DNA of 64,000 bases from Acanthopleura granulata (GCA_016165875.1 JABBOT010000002.1:358001-422000), one strand, 5' to 3'; positions 47,851 through 62,190 are shown, counted from the stretch's first letter. Notes: a model not told the origin generated them from the sequence alone. Program-made: numbers and translations.

Positions 47851-50088
47851 AGTAAATGAAGTTTGTAACGGTCTTATAATGAACCGTACATACGCCATGG
47901 CCTCTATGTATGATTAATGGCGTGTTTTTTCCTCAGTATCTGAGGCAAGAAATACAACTCACGAGATACTGTTTAGCCCTGTGAGCCCAGTGGGTAGTTA
48001 AAGGAAATCCTAACTTTTCGCAATCAGATCTGCCAAAAGGATAGGATACTCTCTAATCCTTTATTCTGAGGACCTAAGGGCTATGACATTGGTAATGTTC
48101 TCCTGTAAGTTTCAGTCTGTTAACACATCTAGATATTTTATAATAAGCGTTTCGTAAAGATATCAGTTTTAATACCGCCATGTCAGGGTATGCATGCTTT
48201 GGTGTCACACAAGTCTCGAGTTTCATAGGTGTCATTAGAATGTCATGATGTCATGATGTCTAGCAATTGTTGTAAGTGACCTTCTTCATTATCCATTACA
48301 CATTGGTATATAACAACAATGCTGTTACGCAACAATAGAAAACTATACCCAGAGTGAAACAGCTCTATTGTCTACCCCATGGTAGTCATAAGCTTTGTGG
48401 TGATTATAAAATGACATAACCGTGAATGTTTTGAAACATATTGTCCTCACTGGGCTGTTCCTACCATTGTGTTTTGTCAATAAGCAGGTATTGTGTAGCC
48501 ACATCAATAGCGGTATGCGGTAACATGTTCAGTTTAGACATCAGTGGGTGGTGCTGGAAAGTTATGCACTGTAGTCTATTGTATTGGAGCATTATTGGAA
48601 GTCCCTTCACCACATGAAATGGCCATCAAAGAAGCTCTATACTTTCTCTCTTTGCTTTCGGTTCATTGGTTAAGTTCAACATTCTGACAGGCATGGAAGA
48701 TCACTCAAACCGTGACGAAGTGCTAGAAGATTAAGGTTTGGAGGCGCGCCTAAACCCTTTGATGGTCCTGTGACACGCTGTTATGTCTTTAAAATACATC
48801 AGCCGTGTAGGTTAATTAGAAATCTGGAAATAAGCGTATTACCTTTCATTGTTTACAAGAATGGATATCTCTTCAGGAAGCCGGTTACATTTACAGGAAT
48901 GGTTGGCGATTGATTATTTGTAAGAAAGTCTTATACTAATTGAAATACATGTAATATAAATCAGTTTGAACACAACGAAGCATTCAATGCGATCTTCATT
49001 TTTTATACTTTTATATTTCAAATACTCCTATATTTCAAAAGGTATTTATCGTTCTTTTGTCTTTTGTGTCACAGACTGAAAAACAAATGTTGCCTCCCTC
49101 ATCAGATGTAATTTTGATTTCAAATTTCATTGGTTGTCTGTATGCAAAAAAATTTAATTATGTACTAGTTGTACATGTACTTTTGATCAATGCGGGAGTG
49201 TAGTAAAAATTGGGTCGCGATTGCAAACTTACGCGTGTTATACACAGGCAATTTTCCACATGACACTGTTTATATAACTAGGGTCACTCTGTTTAAATCA
49301 TGGTGCTAGGTGTCGAGATGAAGAGTTGAAATAAAACCCTATATACCTGTGGGAAATAGACACGGGTTGAAATTGGAATAAGACGGATATGAAATAAAAA
49401 TGCTGAATACGGGTTATTATTCATGCAATTTTTAAATTGCAATATCAAAGCCAATTCTCTTTTCACACACACGAATAGTGTTATAAATCATGCAATTTCC
49501 TTGTCTATTCCAGGAGACAATTATACCCTTTAAGTTATTCCCACGTTGGCAATAATGACTAAAGTATCGTTTAGAGAACATCACTTTTCATTCACCTTTT
49601 GGGCTGTAAGTCCGTGTAAATGGCCCTATATCTGACTTGTGCAATTATTATACAGGGTTCTAAGTGCGACGAACCCTTGGAAAATACAATATGGTTTAGA
49701 ATTCGGATTTGTTAATTCCTACCGGAAAAGCGTAATTCGAAATAACCAGATTCTGCGTTCTTGGAATGCTTTTGTTGAATTGAAAAAGTATAGTTCCATG
49801 TGGAAATGGGAAGTTTTGACGTTTTTGACGATGATTTGTTATTGTAATTCGAAACAGCTGCACCGATCTTTGGAACACTGTTCAAAGGTGTATTGTGTGG
49901 CGCTAAACAAAAGCGCCAGAGTGTCATTTGTTGGTTAATATTAGTAAACAAATCGTGTTGAATACACCATTCGCGCACAGCAAACAATGCAAATTCCTCT
50001 TGTGTTGACACTCGCACCAGACTGCCTCTCTGGCCTATATGATATAGGAGATCAAGCCAAGACCATGGCCGGTTCATAGAAAGATCAT

Positions 50089-50146
50089 ATATTACGCTGT
50101 GTTAACAGGCTCACATATATTACTCTGTGTTAACAGGCTCACATGT
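50089..50146 (+). repeat. 28-bp tandem duplication
   Basis: ATTACKCTGTGTTAACAGG and CTCACATRTAT occur twice in a row, from 50091 and 50119. Confidence 0.8.
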
Positions 50147-53100
50147 ATGTATAAGGTGCTTGACTAACCCACTGCAACAGTGGTTAGCTTTCGTTGTTAA
50201 CTAAAACACATCTGGGTCAAATTTTCGAAATTAATTGCGATGTTTTCACAATATTACGATCAAATCCCAATGCCGATGGAGTGTTTGGTTGAAAAGCATA
50301 GACATGTGGTATTTTTCTTCACTATGCATGGCGTTGGTTGAATAGACCCTATGAACTAACGAAACTTCCCCCGCATATCTGCCGAACGGTCGTTTTAATA
50401 TACTTGACAAGTAGTCTTTTAGTCTCATGCTTAGTTTCAGAAAATAGGTTAACATGCTAACACAGGTTCCTGTACGCGCTGACTGACCTGGATAACGCCG
50501 ACCTGCCCTGTAGGTAATTTCGTGGAATGTTAGGGGGAACTTACCTCTGGGCTAAAGATTATTATACTGCGTGCAAGACCCGCCATTATAACAGCTTGCA
50601 ACGAATAGCCCTGTGTAAAAACACCAATCATGCACTGGAGTTTCTTTCTATTTTGCTTATATATTTGTAATACATAAATAGCCCTGTGTTAATTACGGGC
50701 TATGTATCGTTTTGTTTCCAATATGTTTCATACACCAGTACCGACTGACATGTTAACATGATCGGCTAACTACTGTAACGGTGCTTGTATGACACTTCCT
50801 AAGATTGCCGTTACGCCCTATCAAGTCAGCCAAGTCAACTCAATGCATCACTAATTTATAAATGTACGTAACCCATATACTTCTCATTAATAATCTCAGC
50901 TGTTTGTATGTGGAAGCAGGTTTTATTCTGTTCCACCCATAATTGTTCGTTAGCACTCATTGACATTCATATACCCTGAAGCTATTACTGACCTGGCCAG
51001 AGTCCGTGATGTGGACTGCACATGATCTCCATCAGTGATGGTGTGGTATGATGTATAATATGATGTGTATCCGCCCAGTTCACTTCCGGTATAGGAACAT
51101 CCCCCTTATCAAGTTCAAACCTGCTTGAAAACCTGTCTCACCAGTCCAACTTGGCCTAGATGTATGCGTCGCCGACATATTCCCTACCCATATGTATCAT
51201 CTCACACGCTAAAACAGAAACTACAACTTAGGCCGTGAGAGAAGTTCATTAAGAACTACGGTATATCAACGATGAGTATACGCTAGGTATACTCAGTATA
51301 GGCAGTTGTGTTATGTATACTTATAGTTTCTCTTTTAACCCTTTTCAGATCAATGTATTTTAGGTATGTGTAACTATACTTACAATGCACAAAGGTAGCT
51401 ATGTTGTATAGCTATACCAGCTAGACCAGAAATGTTTAAATTCTTTCGGATACGTTTAGCAACAATCAAATATGCAATGTTTCCTGTCTCCTTAGTATCG
51501 GATTGAAGTTTTGACCAATTAACCCAGTTTTTCAAAACATTTTAAGAAATCTCCGTTACACACACTGCTTGCGATCGTTTGTATACGTGACAGTATGTTG
51601 GTGGAACAAATTTCTGTAAATATTGATCAATGCGAGAAGACATACCGGGGTGGATTCCTTCACTAACTGTTGGCACAAGTATCTCACATCATAACACTTA
51701 CTGATTTCGGAAAACCGTATTGTCAACAGCGAATGTCGAGCAGTGCGCTGTATGACCCATGTTCACTGCACACTTCGTGATACTGTTCCTTGTATATTGT
51801 GTTATCCACGCCTTATTTTTCTTCCGAGTCGCTTTTATAATGTACACGACATCCTACTTAGGACCACCACAACGTTTTAGTTTGAAATTTTTGGACTGGT
51901 ATTTAACGCCGTTTATATAGGTGTCGGCTAACTGGCTTAGTACCCAAAACTAAATCTTCTAACTTGAAGCCTTGTGCAGCCAAAGTAGCGAGAGGTATAT
52001 TCGAACGCGTATCCCCATGCCTCGATATAAACACTGATCGTCGTGCAGGCCACTACAGTGGTCACGCATGTTTCAGTCCCAATTGCCTCTGTATGCATGA
52101 ATCACACATGCACCTGGAATCAGCACTGAATTTACACTGGGTTTTTTTTTCTATTTCGGGGCCTGATATAATCCATAATATTTGTTTTGGTCACACGTCA
52201 TAGTTTTGACAAATTAAACGAGAGGTTCGCCATGAAATGTCAGCCCAAGAGGTCAGTTAGTTTACATATCATTACTTGTCCCAATAAGATACATCCTTGA
52301 CTGGTCTAGTCACCTGAACAATATGACGCATATACATGAGGCCGTACTTCCAAAAGTCATGAAATCACACTATAAGTTATCGAACACTGTCCTGATCAGT
52401 TTGTCTTCTAAACTGGACGAAAGTCTCAGTCGTAAGCGAGCAACAAAGATGAAGCACAAAACAAACCAATAAACGTAGTTTGTAATGTCTCACGCATTAA
52501 TACAATAACAACTGATAAAACTGAGGATCATGGTTTCCTTTAAACAATTAGATCATAAATTCGTCGTATACCTGCTTATATTGACTCTCGTGCAATTCAT
52601 GCCTACATTAGCTCATCTTCCACCACATGTAATTAACACGTCTGTGCTCCAATCGCGCGAATTAATCACGACCAGTAGAACGTAACTTCTGCTCCGCCGT
52701 TATCAGTTCATCTGTATAGGTGATGGCACCTGACCGCAATACATGAATGGATGCTATAACTATTGCAAGCCATGCGTGACTCGAAGGAGGATGAATTTGT
52801 AACCAGGCTATATGGAGGGCATGTGTATCCATATAGTATATACACACACCGAGGTATGAAGCATTACTCACTGAGGATTATTTTTACCCTATACTTGCGG
52901 TCAACTGGAGGAATGCCTAAGTAGATTGAGGTTCAAGCTGCCATCCAGTAAACTATACAACAGAGGTCCGGGGCGAGCGACTTCCGACCCTCTGACCGTT
53001 CACAGACATTCGCTTTACTTGGCTATTCATCTGTCCAAAAAGGCCCCAGGGACATTGTTTGGCCAGGGCACGCAACGTGAATCTCAGGGTATACCGACCC

Positions 53101-54037
53101 GCTTTACTACCCAGTAGGCGTACAAGCTCATCGGTACATCTAGAGCGGTGCATTCTTCCCGTCTTACGGCGTCCCCGGTGCGTGAGAGGGAAGACCTCTC
53201 AACAATCATCGTGCACTGTTTAACATACAGCGTTAGGGCGTGGCGAGTTGACACGAATCTCCTCACCGGTACACGAAGCTCGCTGAAGCTTGTTGTGGGT
53301 AAGTTAAATAGATTGTTAGTTTTTTTTCTTCTTTCCTGCGTTAAAAGTTAACACGTGTGTTCTTCTGGAGCACCTTAGTGGAGCTGCTATGCCTACATAG
53401 ATGCGCTGTACCTATATACTGTGGAAATGTACATACAGCTATTGTTTTCTGTTTTCCTACAGCCCCCTATGCTCTTGAGGTAGACGCCTCACATGTATAG
53501 ACATATAGGCGTCGTTCCAGCCAGCATTTTTCAATCGCATTGCTTATTATGTTTAAAACTTATAGTCCCAAGCCATATTCCATCACTTAATCTACCGTTG
53601 TGTTACGTCATGAATGAATATTGCTATCAGACAGCCATTAATCAGTATGCAGATAACGGGAGTTTGTGATAACACAGATTGGGTTGTGTACGCTGTTTAC
53701 TAAGTTCCAGATGTGCACTGTTTACACACACATACTTTCCGTACGGATGCATTGTGTTGATGTCCCACTCACTCCTCAGAATGGCTAGCTGTGATGCCGC
53801 GCTCACCGGCTGAGCTAGACAGACCGTCCACAGCAATACAACACTTACGGTAACACGAATACACTTCTATGCGTCTCGCTCCAGTTTTACATGTTTTCTT
53901 CTCTTTTCTATACCTTGCCAAGATTTTCTTTTCAAGTATGCACACTAAATATATAGGAATATACAGGGACAACAAAATTGTAAAGCGTTCTAAAGCATTT
54001 CATACATCCCCGCATACGTGGCACACACGCACATACA

Positions 54038-54056
54038 CATATATATATATATGTAT
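54038..54056. repeat. short (TA)n run
   Basis: ACATATATATATATATGTAT, an imperfect palindromic TA run. Confidence 0.7.
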
Positions 54057-56257
54057 AGTGTTTCACAACCTATGTATATGCAGCGGACATACCCGGCTGT
54101 TGAGTATGGAATACACCCTGAATGTACACAAAGCAAAATAGATAACATACAAACCTTTAATAGTACATGTGGTTTTGTTTGAGTTTACATTGTCCTGTTC
54201 CACATGTAGCATCCCTTTGTATTTTTCATGCAGTGCCAGAATAAGTCGAAATAATTCACATATTATACGAGCCGCATAGGAACTATCGTATACATAATAA
54301 GAAATGAAATGTAGTTATATGCATGGATGCATATACTACCCACATGCATACATGTAACGTAACAAGAAACTTTTGTTTCTTTTGTTTATATACTTTAAAC
54401 AAACCCCTTGCTAATCACAGCTCCTATAAAGCTAGTCATTGATTCTTTTTCACTATATATGCAGAGAAGGGAGACTGTACTCCACGAGACGCATGCTGCA
54501 CGTATTTTCGACTGGATCATGCACTATTCTTAAAGCGTTATTTTACAGTGCTATAGCCTTGTTGCACGCCACGTGCTCGCAAACGGACGAACAGTTTCAA
54601 TCCTTACACACTGCCTAGTGCTCTAGGCTCAGTGATGTAGGCCTATATGTACGCGTTTGTTTCAACTGATCTGAACGTTTCGTAGATGCTTCCTCACACT
54701 AATCGAGAGTTTAATCCTCGAACTAATTCACTTCTTAACTAAAAATTTTAACTTAATTAATTTTGGCATTCGTTTTACTCTTTACTATTCTTTTGTAGGA
54801 GCAAACTACTTATACGTGTAATTTCTCCTTTTTGTTAATAACAACTTTCAAGGCGTTATCGTGCTATGCTAGTTTTGGCACAGGTTTCAGACTTCATACC
54901 AGGCTTTATATGTGCATCTCATGTAAGCCGAACCCACTCACCTAATGTACATCAGCCTAGGTGGTTCTTGTTAGTTGAATTGGATTCTGCCTTGCATTCC
55001 ACTCGTAAGAAAAGTCTGTGATCTGCTACAGCTGTAGCAGAAGAATATGTATATATATAACACGATCCGGTTGAGGCATGGTGTATGTAAACCTCTGATG
55101 CAAATTTTTACATTACGTATATCACATGTGTATAACATCATAGGCGTTCAGTGCACTGAAGCATAATTACGATTTATTTAATATGATCAATACAAAGTGT
55201 GATGTAGGTGACAAAGTGTTGGCTTTATATCATGTCTGCTTTTCCCTGTTATCCCAAGTCACTTATTTCAAATACCATTAATATATATGAGCACTCCATT
55301 TTTGTATACAGGTAAGTGTTGTTTTTTTGGCGAATATATCTATATATGCATATAAATTTCCGTGCTCCATGTACTTTTGAACCTAAGGCTTGTACGGTTA
55401 TAACTTTATACTGTAGACTTACACTATCTGTCCTGTTAAGTGTTGTTATTCCAACAGGTGTAGCTATATATGTGTACAAGTTTCTGTACTTCAGTGTTGA
55501 CAGATTAGCGTGTAGAGTAATAAGTAGGCCTGTGCGTATGTCACAGTATCCCTGGTTATTGTGCTTTTCTATTCATCCGCATACCGCGTCGTCAAATCTC
55601 GTCACGTCTTCAATCTAGCAGTTAGCTAGCTTAAAAACAGGTGTGATTTCGACAAGTAATTAAGCAAAATGGCGGACACCCATCTGTCCGGAGAGCACGT
55701 GGGCCGGCCAGCTGCGTTACAGCATAGAGGTATGGTCAGAGAAATGCCATGGGTGACTGAGTAATAACCACCTGTACACGATGCACATGCGCAGGCGGAC
55801 TTGTCGACGAGATAATGGCTGTTGACTGTATTGTGAAGAATAAAGGGCTTTGGCCTTATATATATAGTATGCATGTTGTTAATGCCATCCCCTTATTTCC
55901 AGATATGTTCATGGTGTTTCAACCGTAATTATTGGCAAGTTAATAATAGTGTAGAACGTGCACAATGTGCATGTGCTTTCTTATTAAACTTACTGGGAAA
56001 TATTATCATTCATTCATGAAGATTGAGAATATAACGAGAAATGGGAATACATTTCAGAGGTGTTGGGAGGACATACGTGCATGTTTGGATTTTAGCAGAC
56101 TGGATTTCACGCATTGCAGTGTTGGCTATTAAACGATTTTTACACCTAAATACGGTAAAGTGAGAACAGTGGATATGTAGCTGAATAATGTGTCTGCAAC
56201 AACATGCAATGACAGGGACAATGTATAAGAGAAATAAATAGTCCTGCTCTATGTGTC

Positions 56258-56345
56258 CGATCCCAACTCCTGATGTTTCGGCTGCAGCTTTTAAGTCAGG
56301 CGGTTCAGCAGGTACATGTCTAAGGCCGATGGGTCACTCCTGACA
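56258..56345 (+). repeat. SINE family C, internal fragment
   Basis: TTTCGGCTGCAGCTTTTAAG, TCAGGCGGTTCAGCAGGTAC and AAGGCCGATGGGTCACTC match the body of the 60.6-kb copy. Head and tail are missing. Confidence 0.75.
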
Positions 56346-56469
56346 ACATGTAATGACAGTGATAGTATATAACGCGAATAAATAGTCCCGCTGTATGTGT
56401 AGTTTTGATACGTGTATTTTCATAGTAACAACAGGCCAGTGAAATCAGACAAATTCATTACATTATATT

Positions 56470-56512
56470 TGTAATTTATTTATTTTTATTTATTTGATTG
56501 GTGTTTTACGCC
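56470..56512 (-). repeat. SINE family A tail end
   Basis: TTTATTTATTTTTATTTATT, TGATTGGTGTTTTACGCCGT: only the last ~40 bases of the element. Confidence 0.75.
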
Positions 56513-57249
56513 GTTATATTTGTAATAAACGCGTAATTCTTTTGACAAGAGAAATAAATGAGTTAATCGCAAGACGCCCAAACCGTTTGAATACAATGGG
56601 ATTGGGTCCTATTCGTTTTTGTTTTCAAATCTTTTGGTATGGAGCTAGTACATTATACAATTTGGTTTTTCTTTTCAAATCTTTTGGTTGTGAATTAGTC
56701 CATTATATCAGATTAGATCTCATGTTTATTCGTTTTGACTTCAAGGAAAGCCATTATGGGTACTGCTGAATGTCTTCATTTTCCTCTATGGATTTATAAG
56801 TGTGACTAAGGATTCAATGACACCGTTAGGATTAAGAAAAGTAAATTGTGGTAAATTGTCGATAACGTATAGAAGAGCATCGACCTGTGAGTAACCTTGG
56901 TAGAACAAACAATGAAATGGTGTTTAGAAGTTTGCATCGGCGACTAGCCAGATTCGTACAAAATACGCAGTGCTTACTTAAGCAACTGGTTAAAAATATT
57001 TGTCAGGCTTGAGATGTTTCCCTTTATGTTCCCTTATTAATGTTGTCTTAAGTATCATGTTTAATTATTCTTTCGCCCAGTTGTCATATCGTAAAAGATT
57101 ACTTCGCCCTTATGTTATGGAGAACGCAATGTAGACGGGCTACCATTGTGCGAATTGATACAAAATAATACATCTCTCATAATAATACTGTATAGCTTGT
57201 TATGAGTTCTTCTTAAATGAGTTCCTTTGCATATATTTATATCTATAAA

Positions 57250-57382
57250 TTAGAGACCAACACTGTAAAATCTAGACGGTTCAAATTTACCCATGGGATT
57301 TTATGTTGACAAGGTATTCGGGTGTTCACAACTTTAAAAAGTGTTTGCAACTGTGTAGCGAAGTATATATATATATATAATG

Positions 57383-57436
<54 letters not shown>

Positions 57437-57558
57437 GCTGTGTAGCGAAGTGTGTGTGTATATATATATACACTTCGTTTGAACACTCGAATACCTTGTT
57501 GACATAAAATCCCATAGGTAAATTTGAACCGCCTAGATTTTATAGTGTTGGTCTCTAA
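57250..57558. mobile_element. 309-bp fold-back element around simple repeats
   Basis: Inverted arms of 78 bases (57250-57327 and 57481-57558) differ at six positions. Both ends are TTAGAGACCAACACT when read inward. TAAA flanks both sides (57246-57249 and 57559-57562), a possible target-site duplication, though it is short. The centre is (TA)n, (TC)n and (TA)n with two copies of TGTGTAGCGAAG. No coding capacity. Open frames crossing it encode only low-complexity peptide. Confidence 0.75.
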
Positions 57559-58709
57559 TAAACTTCCGTTTGCTTTCCCCTTCACTTCCATATCTCTATA
57601 CCACGTGTATATGTGAAACAGAACTGTAGCTCCGCCCCCACATTCTACATGGAGTGAAGTTTCCACAAAGACAGGGAATAAACATGTACGAATACTTCCT
57701 TGACGCAGCTCACGCAGGTGTATTCTTGTGTCACAAAGGCTGGCTACCATTCTTTATACATGTATACATTATACATATAGCATTATACATGTCCCATCAC
57801 AGGTGTTCTGGATATAACGTTCCATGATATCTTTTACAGTCTGATAGTGGCCCATGCACTCAACCCGTCTATCAATCTGTCAGTCGGTGAGTCATTGAGT
57901 CAGTAAGCCAGTAGAGAGCACGCAAGTGGATGGATGTTTATAGGTCTACTGCAGACAGGTAAGTAATAAGTGACGCAACCAAAACATATAAGACTGCACT
58001 TGAACTTAGACAAAAAAGTCTAAGGGCTTATCAGCGCATAGTATAGTATAAGGAAGGAATTTTATACCTTTTCTTTACTAACAATATATTGACGTAGATA
58101 ATTGCAATAAGCATGTAAGTAGAAATTGTGTTCGCGGGATCAAATTTAACAAGATGTCGCCAAACCAGATACATGTATGGCGACTTTATGATCATAGCTG
58201 ACCTGTTTGTCCCACAAATAGAGAGGATTTCATTCTATACATATGTTCAAATCTGTTTTGCACTGAGTTGATACATGACCATGTACTTTACAAGTTTGGA
58301 AACGTTGTCCAACCAATAAAGGATGTTGAATGCTAGACGCCCAAGGCTCAAATCCTTCTCTTAAGTTTATTATTTTTTCTTCCAATGTGTTTTTAGTGCA
58401 CAGAATGCTGATGGTCTTAATAGTTCCGCCCCGAATTTGATTACCGAATTTAATACGAGTAACAAGTTGCTATCTGCGCTTGTGTGGCGAGAAAAGGTGA
58501 CAAACTTGTGTGAAGCCGATTCTCCTAGCTTAACACCTGCCCTGCACATTTTAAACACCCCAGGATTTAAAAATAAGACCTACGTAATGTGAATCTGCCC
58601 GTGGATACTCAGACATCACTATATCTTTGGCATGCATGCGTGGTTATAATATATGCGTTCCTTACAGCTATCACAGGCTCAGTTCAGTTCATCTGCCATA
58701 GCAACACGT

Positions 58710-58807
58710 GTTAGCGAGATTATGTGGCTATATTGTAGTTACGATCAACTCACTGAACGTTAGCGAGATTATGTGGCTATATTGTAGTTACGATCAACTT
58801 ACTGAAC
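58710..58807 (+). repeat. 49-bp tandem duplication
   Basis: Two copies at 58710-58758 and 58759-58807 start GTTAGCGAGATTATGTGGCT and end ATCAACTYACTGAAC. They differ at a single base, so the duplication is recent. Confidence 0.92.
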
Positions 58808-59879
58808 TTTCCGAATGGCTGTTCGAAAAAGTTGCTCACGTCCTATATTGTGATATTAATGTCACCTTCGTCTTACAGTCGGAACTTGAGCGTGTGACGT
58901 ACTCGCAATGTTTAATTTACTTTTCTAGGAATTGTATATACAGGTTCGGGAGTAACACTGTATAAAATAGGTCAGTTCGTGTAAACCCACAGTCAGTCAG
59001 TAGGATTTTAGCGTAGGACGAACTGACCGAATCCACCGCACATAGGAAGCTCGTTACCACGCATTAGCTCATCCTGTATCACCGGTATTGTAGCCCACCA
59101 GAAGACAGACTAAAACTACTGTAACATAGCGGCGTGAGTTACCTGCCCTGGTATGTGCTCAGCGCCCCCGCAGCTGCTGTGATTCAACCCGCACTATACT
59201 CTGCATACAGTTGTCTGCCAGCTTAATCGTAGGAGACCTGCTCTTGGGCGTAAGGTAAGTTATTATGCTAGCGTGTGAGACACTATACCAGCAGACGTAC
59301 GTGACATGCAAATGAAATCTTCTCATGCAGTCAGACCAAATATCAATTTTCTTGATAAATTCATTTCCCCTTTGAGGGAATAGTTTTGACGAATGATCGG
59401 ACCGATCATCACGATATTGTACCACGTGGGCCACTTGCACGGTGAAGTAGTTGTAAAATCTTCACTTCAAAATGTATAATTGAAATGTAACTGAGGTGAA
59501 CCATGTCCAAAGCTATATTAAATGTGTGACAAGAGTTGGTCCTGTGAAAACGTTATAAAACCTGTTCAGAAGGCGTGAAAAAAGACTGCAGCTGCATGGT
59601 TAGGGTAACTGAACTTAACGTTTACTGCGCGGCCTCAAAGGATGATATCACTTATAACAGTAAGTGTTCCTTGTTATGTTATAATGTTATTAAGAGAAAA
59701 ATTTTAATTGTGAGTGCACGTCAGCTTTATTTGTTGACACAGAACCCATGGGGTAGCCTATAGTTCATGTAATGTGAAATCTTGCTTCTCAACGTGAATT
59801 TACTTCAAAATGATAGGACTGAACTCGAGTTTATCTGATAACCCGTAAATCTCGGTTTAGTGCGTGATTTCGAACCTCT

Positions 59880-59937
59880 TGATACTGCCGACGTGGCGTT
59901 AAGCCATGATCATTAACTCACTCACTCAATTTCCGAC
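59880..59937. repeat. dispersed repeat family B fragment
   Basis: ATACTGCCGACGTGGCGTTA, AGCCATGATCATTAACTCAC, TCACTCAA. Confidence 0.65.
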
Positions 59938-60595
59938 CTGAAATATTACACATATTTAAGCTCACGACAAGCTTTATATCAGGTGTTTTTATCAGACCAC
60001 GACATCCTGGGTTGTAGACGTCATACACGTGGACGCCAGGCAAGTGTATTTTGTCCGATTTCATTGAGTTTACACTGATGTTCGTGAGATGACATCAGAT
60101 GAATGGCCTGAAAACTCTGAACCACAGATTTAGCAGCGTTATGAAACAAGCGAGAAAATATTGAAATATATGGTATGACCATTTATGAGTTATTTCTTCA
60201 CTAAGATAAAGTGTAAGGTCCCGCAAAATTCACTTATCATTATTCAACCCCCTTATCTACGTGTAATTATACACTTGCACTAGAGTTCAAAACGACCATT
60301 GTTCGACTGTGCCAATTGTGAATATCTGTTGACAGATAGAGCTGGCGACTGTATTTATGCTAAAACTGGCATTTATAATAAGTTGCCGCTGTAAGAGATT
60401 ATATAGCGGTCATAAAGTCAGTGACTAACAGAACAAAGTTGTTGACGGATCGACTTCGTGCACTGCAATTAATGATCTACATAATTACATATATTACCAG
60501 AAGGTACCTCTATATATCAGTATACTTTAAGCTGTCTAGATATATGAAGATGTTCGTGACATGACTGTGGTAATTCGATTTGCCGTATGGTATTT

Positions 60596-60884
60596 GAGGA
60601 CTTCGTTGGCTCAGGCGGTTAAATGGCCGGTTCTGAGTGACTATCAAGCGATTGGCCAATGATGAAGGGTGTTCTTTGTGACCATTAAGCAAATGGCCAA
60701 TGAGACACTCGTACGATCTCAGCTCGTGCTGTTTCGGCTGCGGCCTTAAGTCAGGCGGTTTGCCAGGTACATGACTAAGACCAATGGGTCACTCGTTCAC
60801 TTTGCTTTCCTCTACCCATGAAGCTGACGGCGACTACTGTCACATAAGCGAAAGTACTTGAGCACGGTGTTAAACACACACACA
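60596..60884 (+). repeat. SINE family C, full length
   Basis: Head GTTGGCTCAGGCGGTTAAAT, internal insertions or duplication of a GGCCAATGA motif, body TTTCGGCTGCGGCCTTAAGT, TTGCCAGGTACATGACTAAG and GGGTCACTCGTTCACTTTGC. The tail ACATAAGCGAAAGTACTTGA, GCACGGTGTTAAACACAC resembles the tail of family A. Confidence 0.8.
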
Positions 60885-62125
60885 AAAGAAAATAAATCAG
60901 ACGGTATTTGGACCTTTACAGTCCACCACGGAATATATGAAATAGAAAACTTGACAGCGTGCATGAATACGTTGATTTCTCAAATCTGAGTTTAAGTTAT
61001 TGAAAGCTTCCTAATTCAAAAGAGTGTTCGAGAACTCTTGATAGACAAAAGAATAGTTTTTAATCCAATCTAAGCTGTGCTTGTAAACAAAACTTCAGTC
61101 AGACAGGGAAGTGGAAACTTAACAGCAGGTACTACACTTTTCTATTTTACATTGAATAGGCTGTTGCCTAGGAGACCACGGCCTTCCAGATTATCAACTG
61201 TCTAATTGTAACCCTTTTAGCCCTTTATGAACGTAATACACGTGTGTCGAAATGTAGGAGGAAGTCGTTTTCAACTGTAGGCCCTACTCTGAATAAACTC
61301 TAAATAGTATGCATTGTAGGTCATGTTGTCGAACCTCATCTCAAAGGCCCTGTGGCGTCACAACTCATCGTAGAACGTCAGGAATTCTCTAGCCAATCGG
61401 GGCTCAGATTATTGTGTAGCCTTAGCCTAAGAGCTCTTGCACTCTGTTTTTTCTCTACTTATTCATATGATAATATTTTGGATGTTATGTGTTAACTATA
61501 TTTAAAAACATGTCCTCGTGACGTATACTTATGTATTGAAACTGTGAAGGAATATATATCTTTACATCTCGAACTGTAGTTAGATTTAGCTCGTGAATGG
61601 ACCGATGTGTTATCTGATCAGTAAACGTGATAGCTTACTTTTCGCGTGAGTGGTTGTGCTATCTTGCTGTAATGAAGAGACACTGGTAACAAACACGCTC
61701 TGTGTTACATAAACTGAGCGCATGCACAGAATACACTTGAAAATCTCATTGTGGTCAGTCTCATAGCTTTGTCAGGACTTTGTGGCCACGCTCGCTGTCA
61801 CTGTTCAAGGACTTCGGTGATAATTCGCCTTCTACGACGCTCGTGTTGGCTGCTTGCGCAATCTAACATTCATTGAAGCCCGCTCAACTTCCGTCAGAAC
61901 GGTGTAAATATCTATACGTCACACGTGGCAATGCTCACTAGTAACATTTCACAGTTCTGTGGTTTGTCCCGGTAACTCCTATTTCATCCACCAATAAGAC
62001 CGCTCGCCATAAATTAATGAACTTCACAGAGCTCTCAGAGCTTACACTGTTTAGCGAAGTCGCAAGTACCAGTTATGATTATTTTTTGTGATAAAATTGA
62101 TTGTTCTTTCCCGTTTTCTTTCCAG

Positions 62126-62190
62126 GCAAGGGCATGGAGCAGTAGCGATACCCAAAACCATAGAGACGCGGAATAATTCTTGAAGTAGCC
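62126..62190 (+). promoter_or_regulatory. 5' UTR part of gene 2 first coding exon, with upstream acceptor
   Basis: TTTTCTTTCCAG ends at 62125, a strong acceptor 65 bases before the ATG. The leader is therefore probably spliced from an upstream non-coding exon. The start context is GTAGCCATGA, with a purine at -3. Confidence 0.6.

Larger units (their letters stand above)
34825..62125. other. non-coding region between the two NCX genes
   Basis: 27 kb with no supportable gene. It contains SINE copies of families A, C and D, dispersed repeats B and E, simple (TA)n runs, a 309-bp fold-back element, small tandem duplications and a CRE-like site cluster near 41.9 kb. The right part may hold the promoter and untranslated exon(s) of gene 2. 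Confidence 0.6.

Noticed and set aside
57243..57750. Open frames with repeated YIYI and ERER peptide
   Set aside because: They translate the (TA)n and (TC)n core of the fold-back element.
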